Of a stretch of DNA of 64,000 bases, positions 55,601-63,155 are shown one piece after another. The DNA comes from CAKZLS01 sp963771545 (GTDB lineage: Bacteria > Pseudomonadota > Alphaproteobacteria > Rhodospirillales > Defluviicoccaceae). Under the pieces are notes generated by a model, which saw nothing but the letters and a program-made list of their open reading frames with translations, made no database searches and had not been told where the DNA came from. The position numbers and the translations under genes are program-made. The DNA lies in contig CAVYTX010000003.1 of the NCBI GenBank assembly GCA_963771545.1, positions 620,001-684,000 on the forward strand, read 5' to 3'. How positions within the stretch are numbered: position 1 is the first letter of the stretch; each line of letters opens with the position of its first letter.

Positions 55601-57444
55601 AAGAGTCGCTGCGCGCGGCCAAGCAGAAAGCCGAGCAGGCGAACGCCGCGAAATCCGATTTCCTGGCGGCGGTGAGCCATGACCTGCGCCAGCCCATGCA
55701 GACGCTCGATATCCTTCAGGGCATCCTGGCCAGGAGCGTGAAGGACGAGAACGTTCTCAAGACCGTGGCCACGATCGGGGTTACGTTGGGCGTCATGACC
55801 GAAACGCTGAATGCGCTGCTCGACATCGACCGGTTGGACAGCACCGCGATCGAGCCCGAGGTTACGGAGTTCTCCGTTCTCGACCTGATTGAGCGAATGG
55901 CCGGCCAATTCGGTGAAAATGCGCGGATAAAGGGACTGGATCTGCGTATTGTCCGGTCGCGCTCGGTGATCCGAAGCGACCCGCGCTTGCTCGCGCGGAT
56001 CGTCGAAAATCTGATGTCCAACGCCATACGGTATACCGACGCGGGAAAAATCCTGCTGGGCTGCCGGCGTCGCGGCTCCCATTTGCGTATCGAGGTTTGG
56101 GATACCGGCATCGGCGTCGCCGAGCACCAGCTCGAGGCCATATTCACGAAATATACTCGGGTCGGACAGACACGTGCGGGACACGATCACGGCGTTGGGC
56201 TCGGTCTGACCGTCGTTCGGCGCGTCGCCCAACTCCTTGGGCATGAGCTGCATGTCCGGTCCACCTTCGGGGGAGGCTCGATGTTCGCCGTGGAGGCGCC
56301 GCTGGAACAGGACGCGACGGTTCAGGTCACGCCCAAGCGTGCGGAAGGTTCCGAGGCGCGCCTCGGCGAGCGCTCGTCGATCCTGCTCGTCGAGGACGAC
56401 AAGGCATTGCTTGAGTTGCTTCAAACGTTGTTGGAGCTCGAAGGATACGACGTCAAGGCGGCGCCGGGCAGCAAGGGCGCGCTCGCCCTGATCGAGGAAC
56501 AGGGTTCCAAACCGGCGCTCATTGTCGCCGATTACAGCTTGCCGGGGGAGATGACGGGCACTCAGCTCATCTCCCGCGTCCGCGAGGCGACCGGCCACGG
56601 GATTCCGGCAATCATCCTCTCCGGCGTCGTTTCTTCCGAGAAGCTGCGCGAGATCGATGGATGCGACGCCCGCCATTTCCAAAAGCCCGTCAAGGCGGAC
56701 GCGTTCGTGGCGCTGGTCCACGATCTGCTCGATGGCGGCGGAGTCCAGAAGCTCGGCGCGAGGGCCTTGGCGCGGTCATTGTCTCACCCGTCGAAATCCA
56801 AACCGGATTTGGCGGCATCGGGCCGGACGGTGTTCGTCGTGGACGACGATGACGCGGCCAGAAGCGCCATGCGGTTGCTGTTCGAAGGCGCGGGGCTGAC
56901 GGTCGAAAGCTACCCCACGGGCGAAGCGTTTCTGCAATCCTGTCACCCCGACAGGGGAGGATGTCTGGTGGTCGATGTCCTTATGCCGGGCATGAGCGGA
57001 CTGCAGTTGCAGAAAAAGCTGAATGAAGCGGGGGTGCCGATCCCGGTCATCGTCGTCACCGGACGCCGCGACGTGCCGATCGCCGTCGAGGCGACGCGAG
57101 CCGGCGCCTTTGACTACCTGGTGAAACCCGTTTCCGACGACAAGCTATTGGACAGCGTCCGGCGCGCCCTCGAGCATCGCCGGCAGACCGCCGCGTCCTT
57201 CGCCAAGAAGACGGAGATCCTGGCCCGGTTTCACAAGCTCACGCCGCGCGAGCGCGAAGTGATGGCGCTGGTCGCCGACGGTCTTCCCAACAAGGAAATC
57301 GCCGCCCGCCTCGAGATCAGCCAGCGAACGGTGGAAATCCATCGAGCGCGCGTCATGGACAAGATGGGTGTTCGTTTTTTGGCCGACCTGGTGCGCATGG
57401 CGGCCACCATCGACGACGGGGACCCGGCCGCCCAATTCACATAA
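52669..57444 (+). CDS. CheB-CheR-PAS-histidine kinase-REC-REC-LuxR fusion protein
   Basis: 1591 residues from ATG 52669 (GAGGG upstream; a TTG at 52648 is weaker). Order: CheB methylesterase domain (AVVGLGGSAGALEALTAFLD, residues about 25-220), CheR methyltransferase (RRIERRMAVN, VPGCSTGEEAYSLAM near 330), coiled coil (about 657-737, repeated NEEL units), PAS regions, HisKA with phospho-His in FLAAVSHDLRQPMQTL (about 1003), ATPase with NLMSNAIRYTD and DTGIGVAE, REC1 (LIVADYSLPGEMTG, Asp about 1286), REC2 (VVDVLMPGMSG, Asp about 1434) and LuxR HTH (LTPREREVMALVADGLPNKE, about 1523). Sensor, phosphorelay and DNA-binding output are in one protein. The signal is unknown; no membrane segment. Confidence 0.92.
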   Translation: MTTRKRNESQKADVLKTPGDPASSDAGDFAVVGLGGSAGALEALTAFLDAMPAGSGLAFVVVQHLDPTHQSHMVDLLAPHTAMTILPAEDGMPVHPNHVYVIQPGSYLEIRRGKLRLSEPKLVHGIRMSVDFFFRSLAADRQQRAIGVVLSGLGADGTLGLRAIKGKGGLAIAQDPSDAAYDSMPRSAIATGIVDFILPVTAIPEAIIKYSQQTNKNNISGENLDDGMREILDVVEQKTRHDFHCYKPGMVMRRIERRMAVNCLDTPKQYLKFLAANSLEADRLAKDLLINVTSFFRHPESFEVLAKGVLPDFVKRQGANTALRAWVPGCSTGEEAYSLAMVLIEKISETGRAVEVQIFASDLDERGIDFARAGVYPDSIEADVSAERLTRFFAKEDHSYKISSELRDHIVFAVHDLLTDAPFSRLDVVSCRNLLIYLQPEMQEKVLDLFHFALRDGGILFLGPSESVGASSELFSPLFKKERIFQRTGHNRPAGVKLPAEHGPGARGPRTHPERRSAESRSGHAELVNRTLLDTFAPAAVLIDQANRGLYYFGPIDRYLKVSPGEPRHDLIGLAREGLRPKLRAVIRQAARGDEPATVSGARLNPGDQTAAVTIRAQPVTSNGEPLVLVSFIDEPPIEPREPGIAMTQGADASVIEQLEGELEATRTELQSTIKELEILNEDLRAANEEAMSMNEEFQLTNEELETSKEELQSLNEELTTLNTQLQETVEQQRSTANDLQNLLVSSEIATLFLDVNSKIKRYTPEAKKLFNVIASDIGRPVADLARRFDDPAFFEDIGAVLEKLAPLTREIRTETGAWYKREILPYRTQDNRIEGVVITFSEISGLKKAEFATEAERVYAQSVIDTVRDALVVLDADSNIVSANRSFYRLLATTAKQSIGRPLHDLGGDALNLAQLRRLRRSAFREKGAIENLEVEVDLPRLGRRVLAVNARAIAANASAEPMILLALADMTDRRAQESLRAAKQKAEQANAAKSDFLAAVSHDLRQPMQTLDILQGILARSVKDENVLKTVATIGVTLGVMTETLNALLDIDRLDSTAIEPEVTEFSVLDLIERMAGQFGENARIKGLDLRIVRSRSVIRSDPRLLARIVENLMSNAIRYTDAGKILLGCRRRGSHLRIEVWDTGIGVAEHQLEAIFTKYTRVGQTRAGHDHGVGLGLTVVRRVAQLLGHELHVRSTFGGGSMFAVEAPLEQDATVQVTPKRAEGSEARLGERSSILLVEDDKALLELLQTLLELEGYDVKAAPGSKGALALIEEQGSKPALIVADYSLPGEMTGTQLISRVREATGHGIPAIILSGVVSSEKLREIDGCDARHFQKPVKADAFVALVHDLLDGGGVQKLGARALARSLSHPSKSKPDLAASGRTVFVVDDDDAARSAMRLLFEGAGLTVESYPTGEAFLQSCHPDRGGCLVVDVLMPGMSGLQLQKKLNEAGVPIPVIVVTGRRDVPIAVEATRAGAFDYLVKPVSDDKLLDSVRRALEHRRQTAASFAKKTEILARFHKLTPREREVMALVADGLPNKEIAARLEISQRTVEIHRARVMDKMGVRFLADLVRMAATIDDGDPAAQFT

Positions 57445-57724
57445 TACCAACGGTTACTAATAATGACCCACTGTGATCGTGTTTCACGCATCCTCGGCAG
57501 GAGGGGCCGCGCCGGCGCTGGGGGACCCATCGTCAAGCGGTCCGCCCCCTTTTGCGATTTTGGGGCCGAGGATGCGCGAAACACGACCCGGCGGGCAGTC
57601 TATCAAGGTTTCCTGGACAGCGTCCGGCGGCGCTTATGATGCTCCCGCATCACTTCGCACCACGCTCCTTGCCGGAAATCTTGATAGACCGTCACAATGG
57701 GTCATTATTAGTAACCGTTGGTAT
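57444..57724. repeat. Self-complementary 281-bp element, copy 2 (three-way-junction type)
   Basis: Outer arms 57444-57476 and 57692-57724 pair over 33 positions with one mismatch. Inner arms: 57478-57498 with 57565-57585 (20 of 21) and 57598-57607 with 57680-57689 (10 perfect). The first base is the last base of the upstream stop codon TAA. Loops share sequence with copy 1 at 32093 (CTCGGCAGGAG, CATCGTCAAGCG, GATGCTCCnGCATCAC, CCACGCTCCT), but the stems do not, apart from the tips TACC and TGTGA. No coding content. Confidence 0.75.
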
Positions 57725-57898
57725 AAGCAGATCTACCTACGTATATCCGCGAACTGTTATTGCCAGGCGGCAATGTTTACTTTCCGTACTCGTGAACGCT
57801 CAGCACGTTCCCCAATCGCAGGTTTCATGCAGGCCGCGCCGGAAAGTTTGGTTTCTCCATGGACCCAATGCCTAGGGCGTATTTTGCACGGAGGCCTG

Positions 57899-57935
57899 AA
57901 ATGGGAGAGGATGCATCGTCCTCTCCCATTTTTTT
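57899..57935 (+). terminator. Rho-independent terminator
   Basis: A perfect 13-bp stem pairs 57899-57911 with 57919-57931, around the 7-base loop TGCATCG, followed by a run of T ending at 57935. It would stop plus-strand transcripts coming from the kinase gene and the self-complementary element. The minus strand lacks a matching T run. Confidence 0.85.
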
Positions 57936-57950
57936 GCATGGACGCCGGAC

Positions 57951-58184
57951 ATGACGGATGCCGATGGTGAGGAGACCCACATGCGGCGGCGGAAAACGCT
58001 CCGCGCCGAGTGGGGGCGCGCCGGCGTTGAACCGCGTGTGGGCGCGCTGCTGAGTGATCCCATCGTTCGTCTGTTGATGCAAAGCGATGGCATCACGCCC
58101 GAGGAGGTCGGACGGGTTGTCGATGAGGCTCGCGCAATATTGGTGCTGAAAACTATGAAGACCATGGACAGGCACGATCAATAG
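57951..58184 (+). CDS. Small uncharacterised protein
   Basis: 77 codons from ATG 57951 (a second ATG at codon 11). The Arg-rich start is followed by LLSDPIVRLLMQSDGITPEE and VGRVVDEARAILVLKT, which looks like a real helical protein, and codon usage is GC-biased like local genes. It begins right after the terminator and converges on the cyclase gene, overlapping its 3' end by 7 bases. No family recognised. Confidence 0.5.
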   Translation: MTDADGEETHMRRRKTLRAEWGRAGVEPRVGALLSDPIVRLLMQSDGITPEEVGRVVDEARAILVLKTMKTMDRHDQ

Positions 58185-59617
58185 AGAGCGGCGCCGGTTC
58201 GCTCGCGGTTTTGTTGGATCGCGGCTCGCAGCGCTTGCGCTTCCTTGTGAGAGGTGTCGATCGCCAGAACCTTGGCCACCAATCCGGCGGCGCGCGCCAA
58301 AGACGCCTCGGGATTGTCGCCCCAACCGTACCGAGCCTCGTTGAAGTATGACCAGCCCAGAGCCGCCCAGGCGCTCAAAAATTCCGGATCCAGGGTGACC
58401 GCCGTTCTGAAGAAAGACTTGGCCTCGGTATTGTCGGCCGGGGTGAAACGCCGGTAGTGCTCCAGCCCGATAACCGCCAGCCGGTAGGCTTCGGCGCTTT
58501 CGGCTTCGTTGCGCCAGGCGGCGGTGTCGAAATCCTGGGTGAGTTCGGCCCACACGCCGGTGGCGATGGTGTCGATCACGCCGTTCTCCGATGAAAATAC
58601 ATCCTTCAAAGAGGCATCGTAACGTCCGCCCCAGGCATACCGGTGGCCGTTGGTGTCGAACAATTGGGTGGTAATGCGCACGCGGTCCGCGGTCCGCCGC
58701 AGCGTTCCCCGCAGCAGGTACCGCACCCCCAGATCCGCGGCGTTCCGCTCGGCGATTTCGGCCGTTTCCATGCCCGGGCCCTCGATCCGCCCGGGGGCCA
58801 CCACATAAAGGTCGGAAAACCGGTAAAGGGCATCGAAGAGTCCGTCGGAAATGCTCTCCGCCAAGAGATTCTGCTCCGAATTCCCGGTGAGATTCTCGAA
58901 CGGCAAGACGGCGACCGATGGTTTTTCCATGAGCGAGACGCCGATGGGCCCCGCGGCCGGCTCCAAGTCGGGCACCGAGGGGCCGTTCCCTACGCTCAGG
59001 CCAACGGCCGCCGCAACGATCGCGATCGAGGCAAGGGCCGCCATCGCCCAGGGGGACGGCTTGGTCTTCGGTTGCTTGCGGCCGAGGATCTTACCGGCGA
59101 ATTCCGGCCTCAGCAGCACCTTGAAGGCGCCGATGGGCTTGGCGATGTTTCTGACCTGGAGGTCGCCGAGGAATTCGAACCCGGCGTCCTCGGGAGGCCG
59201 CAGCGACGCGAAGTCGGCTTCGGAAACGCAGATACCCCCGGCGTCGGCGCGGCCGGCCAGGCGCGCGGCGATGTTGACGCCCTCGCCGAACAGGTCGTCG
59301 CCATCGGCGATGACGCTGCCGGTGTTGATGCCAACCCGGAACCGGAGCCTGCGATCCACCGGCACGCCGCCATTGCGCGCTCGTATGAGTCTTTGTGCGT
59401 CCACCGCTGAGCGGAGCGCCCGGGCGGCATCCGGCATTTCGGCCAAAAGCGCGTCGCCGGCGCAGTTGACGACGCGGCCTCCACCCTCGCGAATGATGTC
59501 CGACCAGGTAGCGAGGTGGGCTCTCAGGGCCCCATGGGTGCCCTCCTCGTCGCGCTCGGTCAGCCGGCTGTAGCCGACGACGTCCGCGAACAAAATGACG
59601 GCCCGCCCGCGCTGCAT
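58178..59617 (-). CDS. Class III adenylate/guanylate cyclase with C-terminal TolB-like/TPR region
   Basis: 479 residues from ATG 59617, which has GGGGGA upstream; GTG 59629 has no such site. Cyclase domain: VILFADVVGYSRLTERDEEG (first metal Asp), RVVNCAGDALLAEMPDAARA (second metal Asp) and FRVGINTGSVIADGDDLFGE then GVNIAARL. One membrane helix follows near residue 200 (WAMAALASIAIVAAAVGLSV), then FENLTGNSEQNLLAESISDG, a TolB-N-like pattern, and helix repeats similar to TPR. The cytosolic cyclase thus has an exposed sensor part. A Crp/Fnr regulator lies 98 bases away and divergent, which could link cyclic nucleotide to transcription; this is inference. Confidence 0.87.
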   Translation of the reverse strand: MQRGRAVILFADVVGYSRLTERDEEGTHGALRAHLATWSDIIREGGGRVVNCAGDALLAEMPDAARALRSAVDAQRLIRARNGGVPVDRRLRFRVGINTGSVIADGDDLFGEGVNIAARLAGRADAGGICVSEADFASLRPPEDAGFEFLGDLQVRNIAKPIGAFKVLLRPEFAGKILGRKQPKTKPSPWAMAALASIAIVAAAVGLSVGNGPSVPDLEPAAGPIGVSLMEKPSVAVLPFENLTGNSEQNLLAESISDGLFDALYRFSDLYVVAPGRIEGPGMETAEIAERNAADLGVRYLLRGTLRRTADRVRITTQLFDTNGHRYAWGGRYDASLKDVFSSENGVIDTIATGVWAELTQDFDTAAWRNEAESAEAYRLAVIGLEHYRRFTPADNTEAKSFFRTAVTLDPEFLSAWAALGWSYFNEARYGWGDNPEASLARAAGLVAKVLAIDTSHKEAQALRAAIQQNRERTGAALY

Positions 59618-59715
59618 GCTTTCCCCCACGAAACAAGCGCAGCATTATACCATTCTTGGGGCCCGATTTGAAATACGACTGAATACCCACCGCGACACAC
59701 AGAAAGGATTGGGGC

Positions 59716-60384
59716 ATGCCGGAAAACTGGATCGACGCCTTTCCGGGACTGGCGAAGCTGGAACAACCGGCAAGGCCGATCCTCCAAAGAGCGGCGATGG
59801 TCGTCACCTTGCCCGCCGGAACCGCGCCGTTTCGCCACGGAGACTCCTGCGAGAGCTTCCTGTTCGTTCTCTCCGGAACCGTGCGCGTCCACATGGTTTC
59901 CGAAACCGGCCGCGAGATCGTGCTCTACCGCGTCGAGGATGGACAGACGTGCATCCTCACCACCTGCTGCCTGATGTCCAATGAGGACTATCCGGCCGAA
60001 GCCGTGACCGAATCCGAGGTCAAGGCGGCCGTTCTGCCGGCGGCGGGATTTCGCGAGCTGGTGGCGCGCTCGACCGTGTTCCGCGATTTCGTGTTTTCGA
60101 CCTATGGCCGAAGAATCCTCGACCTGACGCTGCTGGTGGAGGAGGTGGCGTTCCGCAACATCGATCTGCGGCTCGCCCGTTTCCTCTTGGAGTCCATGGA
60201 CGCCGAGGGCCGGTTGAGCCTCACCCATCAGGAGGTCGCGGTGGAGTTGGGCTCGGTGCGCGAGGTGATCAGCCGGCAGTTGAAGGAATTCGAGCGCCGA
60301 TCCTGGGTGGCGCTGCGGCGCGGCCGGATCGATGTTGTGGATGCCGGGGCGCTGCGCCGCGTGACGGCCGCCGGCGCTGTGTGA
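59716..60384 (+). CDS. Crp/Fnr-family transcriptional regulator
   Basis: 222 residues from ATG 59716. Cyclic-nucleotide-binding-like barrel (PFRHGDSCESFLFVLSGTVR, VLYRVEDGQTCILTTCCLMS). The RAES-type phosphate loop of true Crp is absent, replaced by a Cys-containing stretch (CILTTCC), so the ligand may be redox or metal instead of cAMP. HTH: LSLTHQEVAVELGSVREVIS then RQLKEFERRSWV. Its stop overlaps the frame of the DUF2892 gene downstream. Confidence 0.87.
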   Translation: MPENWIDAFPGLAKLEQPARPILQRAAMVVTLPAGTAPFRHGDSCESFLFVLSGTVRVHMVSETGREIVLYRVEDGQTCILTTCCLMSNEDYPAEAVTESEVKAAVLPAAGFRELVARSTVFRDFVFSTYGRRILDLTLLVEEVAFRNIDLRLARFLLESMDAEGRLSLTHQEVAVELGSVREVISRQLKEFERRSWVALRRGRIDVVDAGALRRVTAAGAV

Positions 60385-60464
60385 CCAAGTCACAGACGGC
60401 CCCGCTTCAATATGGTTTGGTGGTCCCGCAATCGGACATTGGTACGAAACGGAAAGGGACTGTC

Positions 60465-60662
60465 ATGCAAAAGAACGAGGGAACCATCGATCGCGTCCTG
60501 CGGATCGCCATCGGCGTTGTGTTGATCGCGCTGGTCTTCGTGGGACCGCAGACCCCATGGGGTTGGATCGGCATTATCCCGCTGGCGACGGGGTTGGTCG
60601 GTTGGTGTCCGGCCTACAGACTGCTGGGCCTCCGGACATGCCCAATTGAAAAACGGGCCTGA
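60465..60662 (+). CDS. DUF2892 (YgaP-type) small membrane protein
   Basis: 65 residues from ATG 60465, preceded by GGAAAGG. Two short membrane helices (IAIGVVLIALVFVGPQTPWG and WIGIIPLATGLVGWCPAYR) and the conserved N-terminal NEGTIDRVLRI and C-terminal GWCPAYRLLG. These proteins are found with rhodanese or sulfur-related regulators of the Crp type, which fits the neighbour. Role unknown; possibly membrane redox or sulfide handling. Confidence 0.82.
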   Translation: MQKNEGTIDRVLRIAIGVVLIALVFVGPQTPWGWIGIIPLATGLVGWCPAYRLLGLRTCPIEKRA

Positions 60663-60673
60663 CGACGCGCATC

Positions 60674-60702
60674 CCGCTCTTCGCAAGCGGCGAAGGGCGG
60701 GC
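60674..60702 (+). terminator. Hairpin without T tract downstream of DUF2892
   Basis: CCCGCTCTTCGC (60674-60685) pairs with GCGAAGGGCGGG (60691-60702), one G-T pair. No T run follows, so it may attenuate or stabilise mRNA instead of terminating. Confidence 0.45.
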
Positions 60703-60760
60703 TATGCTCGGGTTGAACGCCGGCGCACGGGGATGCCGGCCCCATCCGGATGGTCGCGCC

Positions 60761-61670
60761 ATGCAACTTCCCGCCACGGTCAAAATCGTCGAGGTGTCGC
60801 CTCGTGACGGTCTTCAGAACGAGCCCGGCGCGGTCGCGACCGAACTGAAGATCGAGCTGATCGACCGGCTGGCCGGGGCGGGGATCAAGGAGATCGAGGC
60901 CGGGAGCTTCGTCTCCGCCAAGTGGGTGCCGCAAATGGCCGACACCGCCCAGGTCCTCGCCGGCATCGATCGCCGGCGCGGCGCCCGGTACGCGGTGCTG
61001 ACACCCAACGTCAAAGGGTTCCAGGCGGCGCTGGACGCCGGCGCCGACGAGGTGGCGGTGTTCGCGGCGGCGTCGGAGACCTTTTCGCAACGCAACCTCA
61101 ACTGCTCCATCGACGCAAGTTTCGAGCGGTTCGCGGGCGTCTGCGAGGCCGCGAAGAGCCATGGGATACCGGTGCGCGGCTATGTCTCGTGCGTGCTCGG
61201 ATGCCCGTACGAAGGCGAGGTCCCGCCGGACCGGGTGGCTCAAGTGGCCGGGCGGCTGCGCGGGCTCGGATGCTATGAGATCTCGCTCGGCGACACCATC
61301 GGCGTGGGAACGCCGGGCCGCGCCCAGGACATGGTCGACGCGGTGGCGCGGGTCGCGCCCGTGGAGCATCTGGCGGCGCACTTTCACGATACCTACGGTC
61401 AGGCGCTGGCCAACATCCTGGCGGTGCTCGAACGCGGCGTGCAAGTCGTGGAACTCATCGGCCGCCGGCCTTGGCGGCTGTCCCTACGCCAAGGGGGCCT
61501 CGGGCAACGTCGCCACCGAGGACGTGCTGTTCATGTTGAACGGGCTCGGTATCGATACCGGCGTGGATCTGGATAAAGTGGCGGCGGCGGGCATGTTCAT
61601 ATGCCGGGCTCTCGGCCGGCGTCCGGCTTCCAAGGCGGCCCAGGCGCTGGAGGCGCGGACGGGCGAATGA
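60761..61670 (+). pseudogene. Hydroxymethylglutaryl-CoA lyase, single-base frameshift
   Basis: From ATG 60761 (MQLPATVKIVEVSPRDGLQN) the frame encodes a TIM barrel with EAGSFVSAKWVPQMADTAQV and ISLGDTIGVGTPGRAQDMVD, then HFHDTYGQALANILAVLERG. At 61452-61453 an extra A shifts the frame. The expected ending, SSAAGLGGCPYAKGASGNVA with the catalytic Cys, then TEDVLFMLNGLGIDTGVDL, continues in another frame to the stop at 61670. Restored length would be near 302 residues. The enzyme cleaves HMG-CoA to acetyl-CoA and acetoacetate, the last step of leucine breakdown. It is separated from the ivd/mcc operon by 15 kb. Confidence 0.88.
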
Positions 61671-61674
61671 CCGG

Positions 61675-62106
61675 ATGACCCTTCATCTCATCAAGCTGGC
61701 GGTGGGGATCCAAGACGTGGATCATTTGGCGGCCGTCCAGGCGCTTCGCCTGAAACAGGCGCGCGCCGGCGGCCATCGCGAGGTTCTCCGCCATGTGACC
61801 CGCAACACGCCCCGGCGGGCGGCGGACCTGCTCGATGGCGGTTCCATGTACTGGGTCATCAAGGGGTTCGTGCGCGTGCGCCAGCGTCTCGCCGGGGTGG
61901 AGGCGGTGAACGACGGCGAGGGACCCCGGTGCGGCCTCGTCCTGGATCCGGAACTGGCGCCGACGGTCCTTCGGCCCCATCGCGCCTTTCAAGGCTGGCG
62001 GTACCTGCGTCCGGAAGATGCCCCGGCGGATGCCGCCGCCCGCGAGTCCGGAACCGGGATGCCGGACCACATGGCGACCGAGCTCAGGGAACTGGGTCTG
62101 TTATAA
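61675..62106 (+). CDS. DUF1489 family protein
   Basis: 143 residues. Conserved family features: MTLHLIKLAVGIQDVDHLAA, HVTRNTPRRAADLLDGGSMY, WVIKGFVRVRQRL and, near the end, HRAFQGWRYLRPEDAP. This family is found mainly in Alphaproteobacteria and has no established function. It begins 4 bases after HMG-CoA lyase and abuts the next gene (TAA then ATG), so the three are one transcription unit. Confidence 0.85.
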   Translation: MTLHLIKLAVGIQDVDHLAAVQALRLKQARAGGHREVLRHVTRNTPRRAADLLDGGSMYWVIKGFVRVRQRLAGVEAVNDGEGPRCGLVLDPELAPTVLRPHRAFQGWRYLRPEDAPADAAARESGTGMPDHMATELRELGLL

Positions 62107-62994
62107 ATGGCTAGCGGTGATTTCTTCGGGGTTTTCCCTTACCTGGTGTCCCCCATCGATGTAAACGGCGCGGTCATGGACGAGGTCCTCGGCCGCCTGT
62201 GCGAGCACGTCATCGCCGCTGGCGTCCATGGGCTGGCGCCGTTGGGCAGCACCGGCGAGTTCGCATACCTCTCGTGGGAACAGAAAAAGCGCGTGGTGGA
62301 GGTAACGCTGGAGGCGGCGGCCGGACGAGTGCCGGTGATCGCCGGCGTCGCCGCCACGACGACGGCCGAGGGGTGCCGTCAGGCCCGGGCGTTCGAGACC
62401 ATGGGCGTCGCCGGCGTGATCGCGACGCTGGAAGCCTATTTCCCCATATCGGACGACGGTGTCGTCGCGTTTTTCACGGCGGTCGCGGAGGTCGTCTCGT
62501 GTCCGGTGGTGATCTACACAAACCCGAACTTCCAGCGCTCCGACCTCACCTTTCCGGCGATCGCGCGGCTCGCCGACGTGCCCAATATCCGCTACATCAA
62601 GGACGCGTCCACCAACACCGGACGGCTGCTTTCGATCATGGAGCGGGTCGACGGCAGGATCAAAGTCTTCGCGGCGTCGTCGCACATTCCCGCGACGGTG
62701 ATGCTGATCGGCGGCGCCGGCTACATGGCCGGTCCGGCGTGTTTGATCCCCGCCGAGAGCGTTCGCCTGTACGAGCTTTGTGTGGCCGGACAATGGAACG
62801 AAGCGATGGCGCTGCAACGCCGGCTGTGGCGGGTCAACCAAGTGTTCGCCAAGTATTCACTCGCCGCGTGCATCAAGGGCGGGTTGGAGCTGATGGGACT
62901 CCCGGTTGGCGACCCGCTGCCACCCCAGGCCCCGCTGGACGCCGCCGGACGGGAAGAGGTGCGGGAGGTTCTGGTAAGCGTGGGCGTTCTCTAA
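62107..62994 (+). CDS. Dihydrodipicolinate synthase / N-acetylneuraminate lyase family protein
   Basis: 295 residues, class I aldolase TIM barrel. GLAPLGSTGEFAYLSWEQKK (pyruvate carboxylate binding), VIYTNPNFQRSDLTFPA (conserved Tyr) and NIRYIKDASTNTGRLLSI with the Schiff-base Lys. No regulatory extension. Within this superfamily pyruvate aldolases are diverse, so the substrate could be a keto acid, not aspartate semialdehyde. Its ATG directly follows the DUF1489 stop. Confidence 0.85.
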   Translation: MASGDFFGVFPYLVSPIDVNGAVMDEVLGRLCEHVIAAGVHGLAPLGSTGEFAYLSWEQKKRVVEVTLEAAAGRVPVIAGVAATTTAEGCRQARAFETMGVAGVIATLEAYFPISDDGVVAFFTAVAEVVSCPVVIYTNPNFQRSDLTFPAIARLADVPNIRYIKDASTNTGRLLSIMERVDGRIKVFAASSHIPATVMLIGGAGYMAGPACLIPAESVRLYELCVAGQWNEAMALQRRLWRVNQVFAKYSLAACIKGGLELMGLPVGDPLPPQAPLDAAGREEVREVLVSVGVL

Positions 62995-63155
62995 CCTCCG
63001 CCCCGTTTCGACGGATGGCGCCGCCTAGGTTTTTCGGGTGACGTCCCCTTGCCCGCACCGTCCACCGTGTTTGCATTTAGGCGCCGGAGCATCCTTAATA
63101 GAAGGGTATCGATGCAAGCGACCTCGGTTGCCGGCCCAGTTTCGGGAGAAGATAA

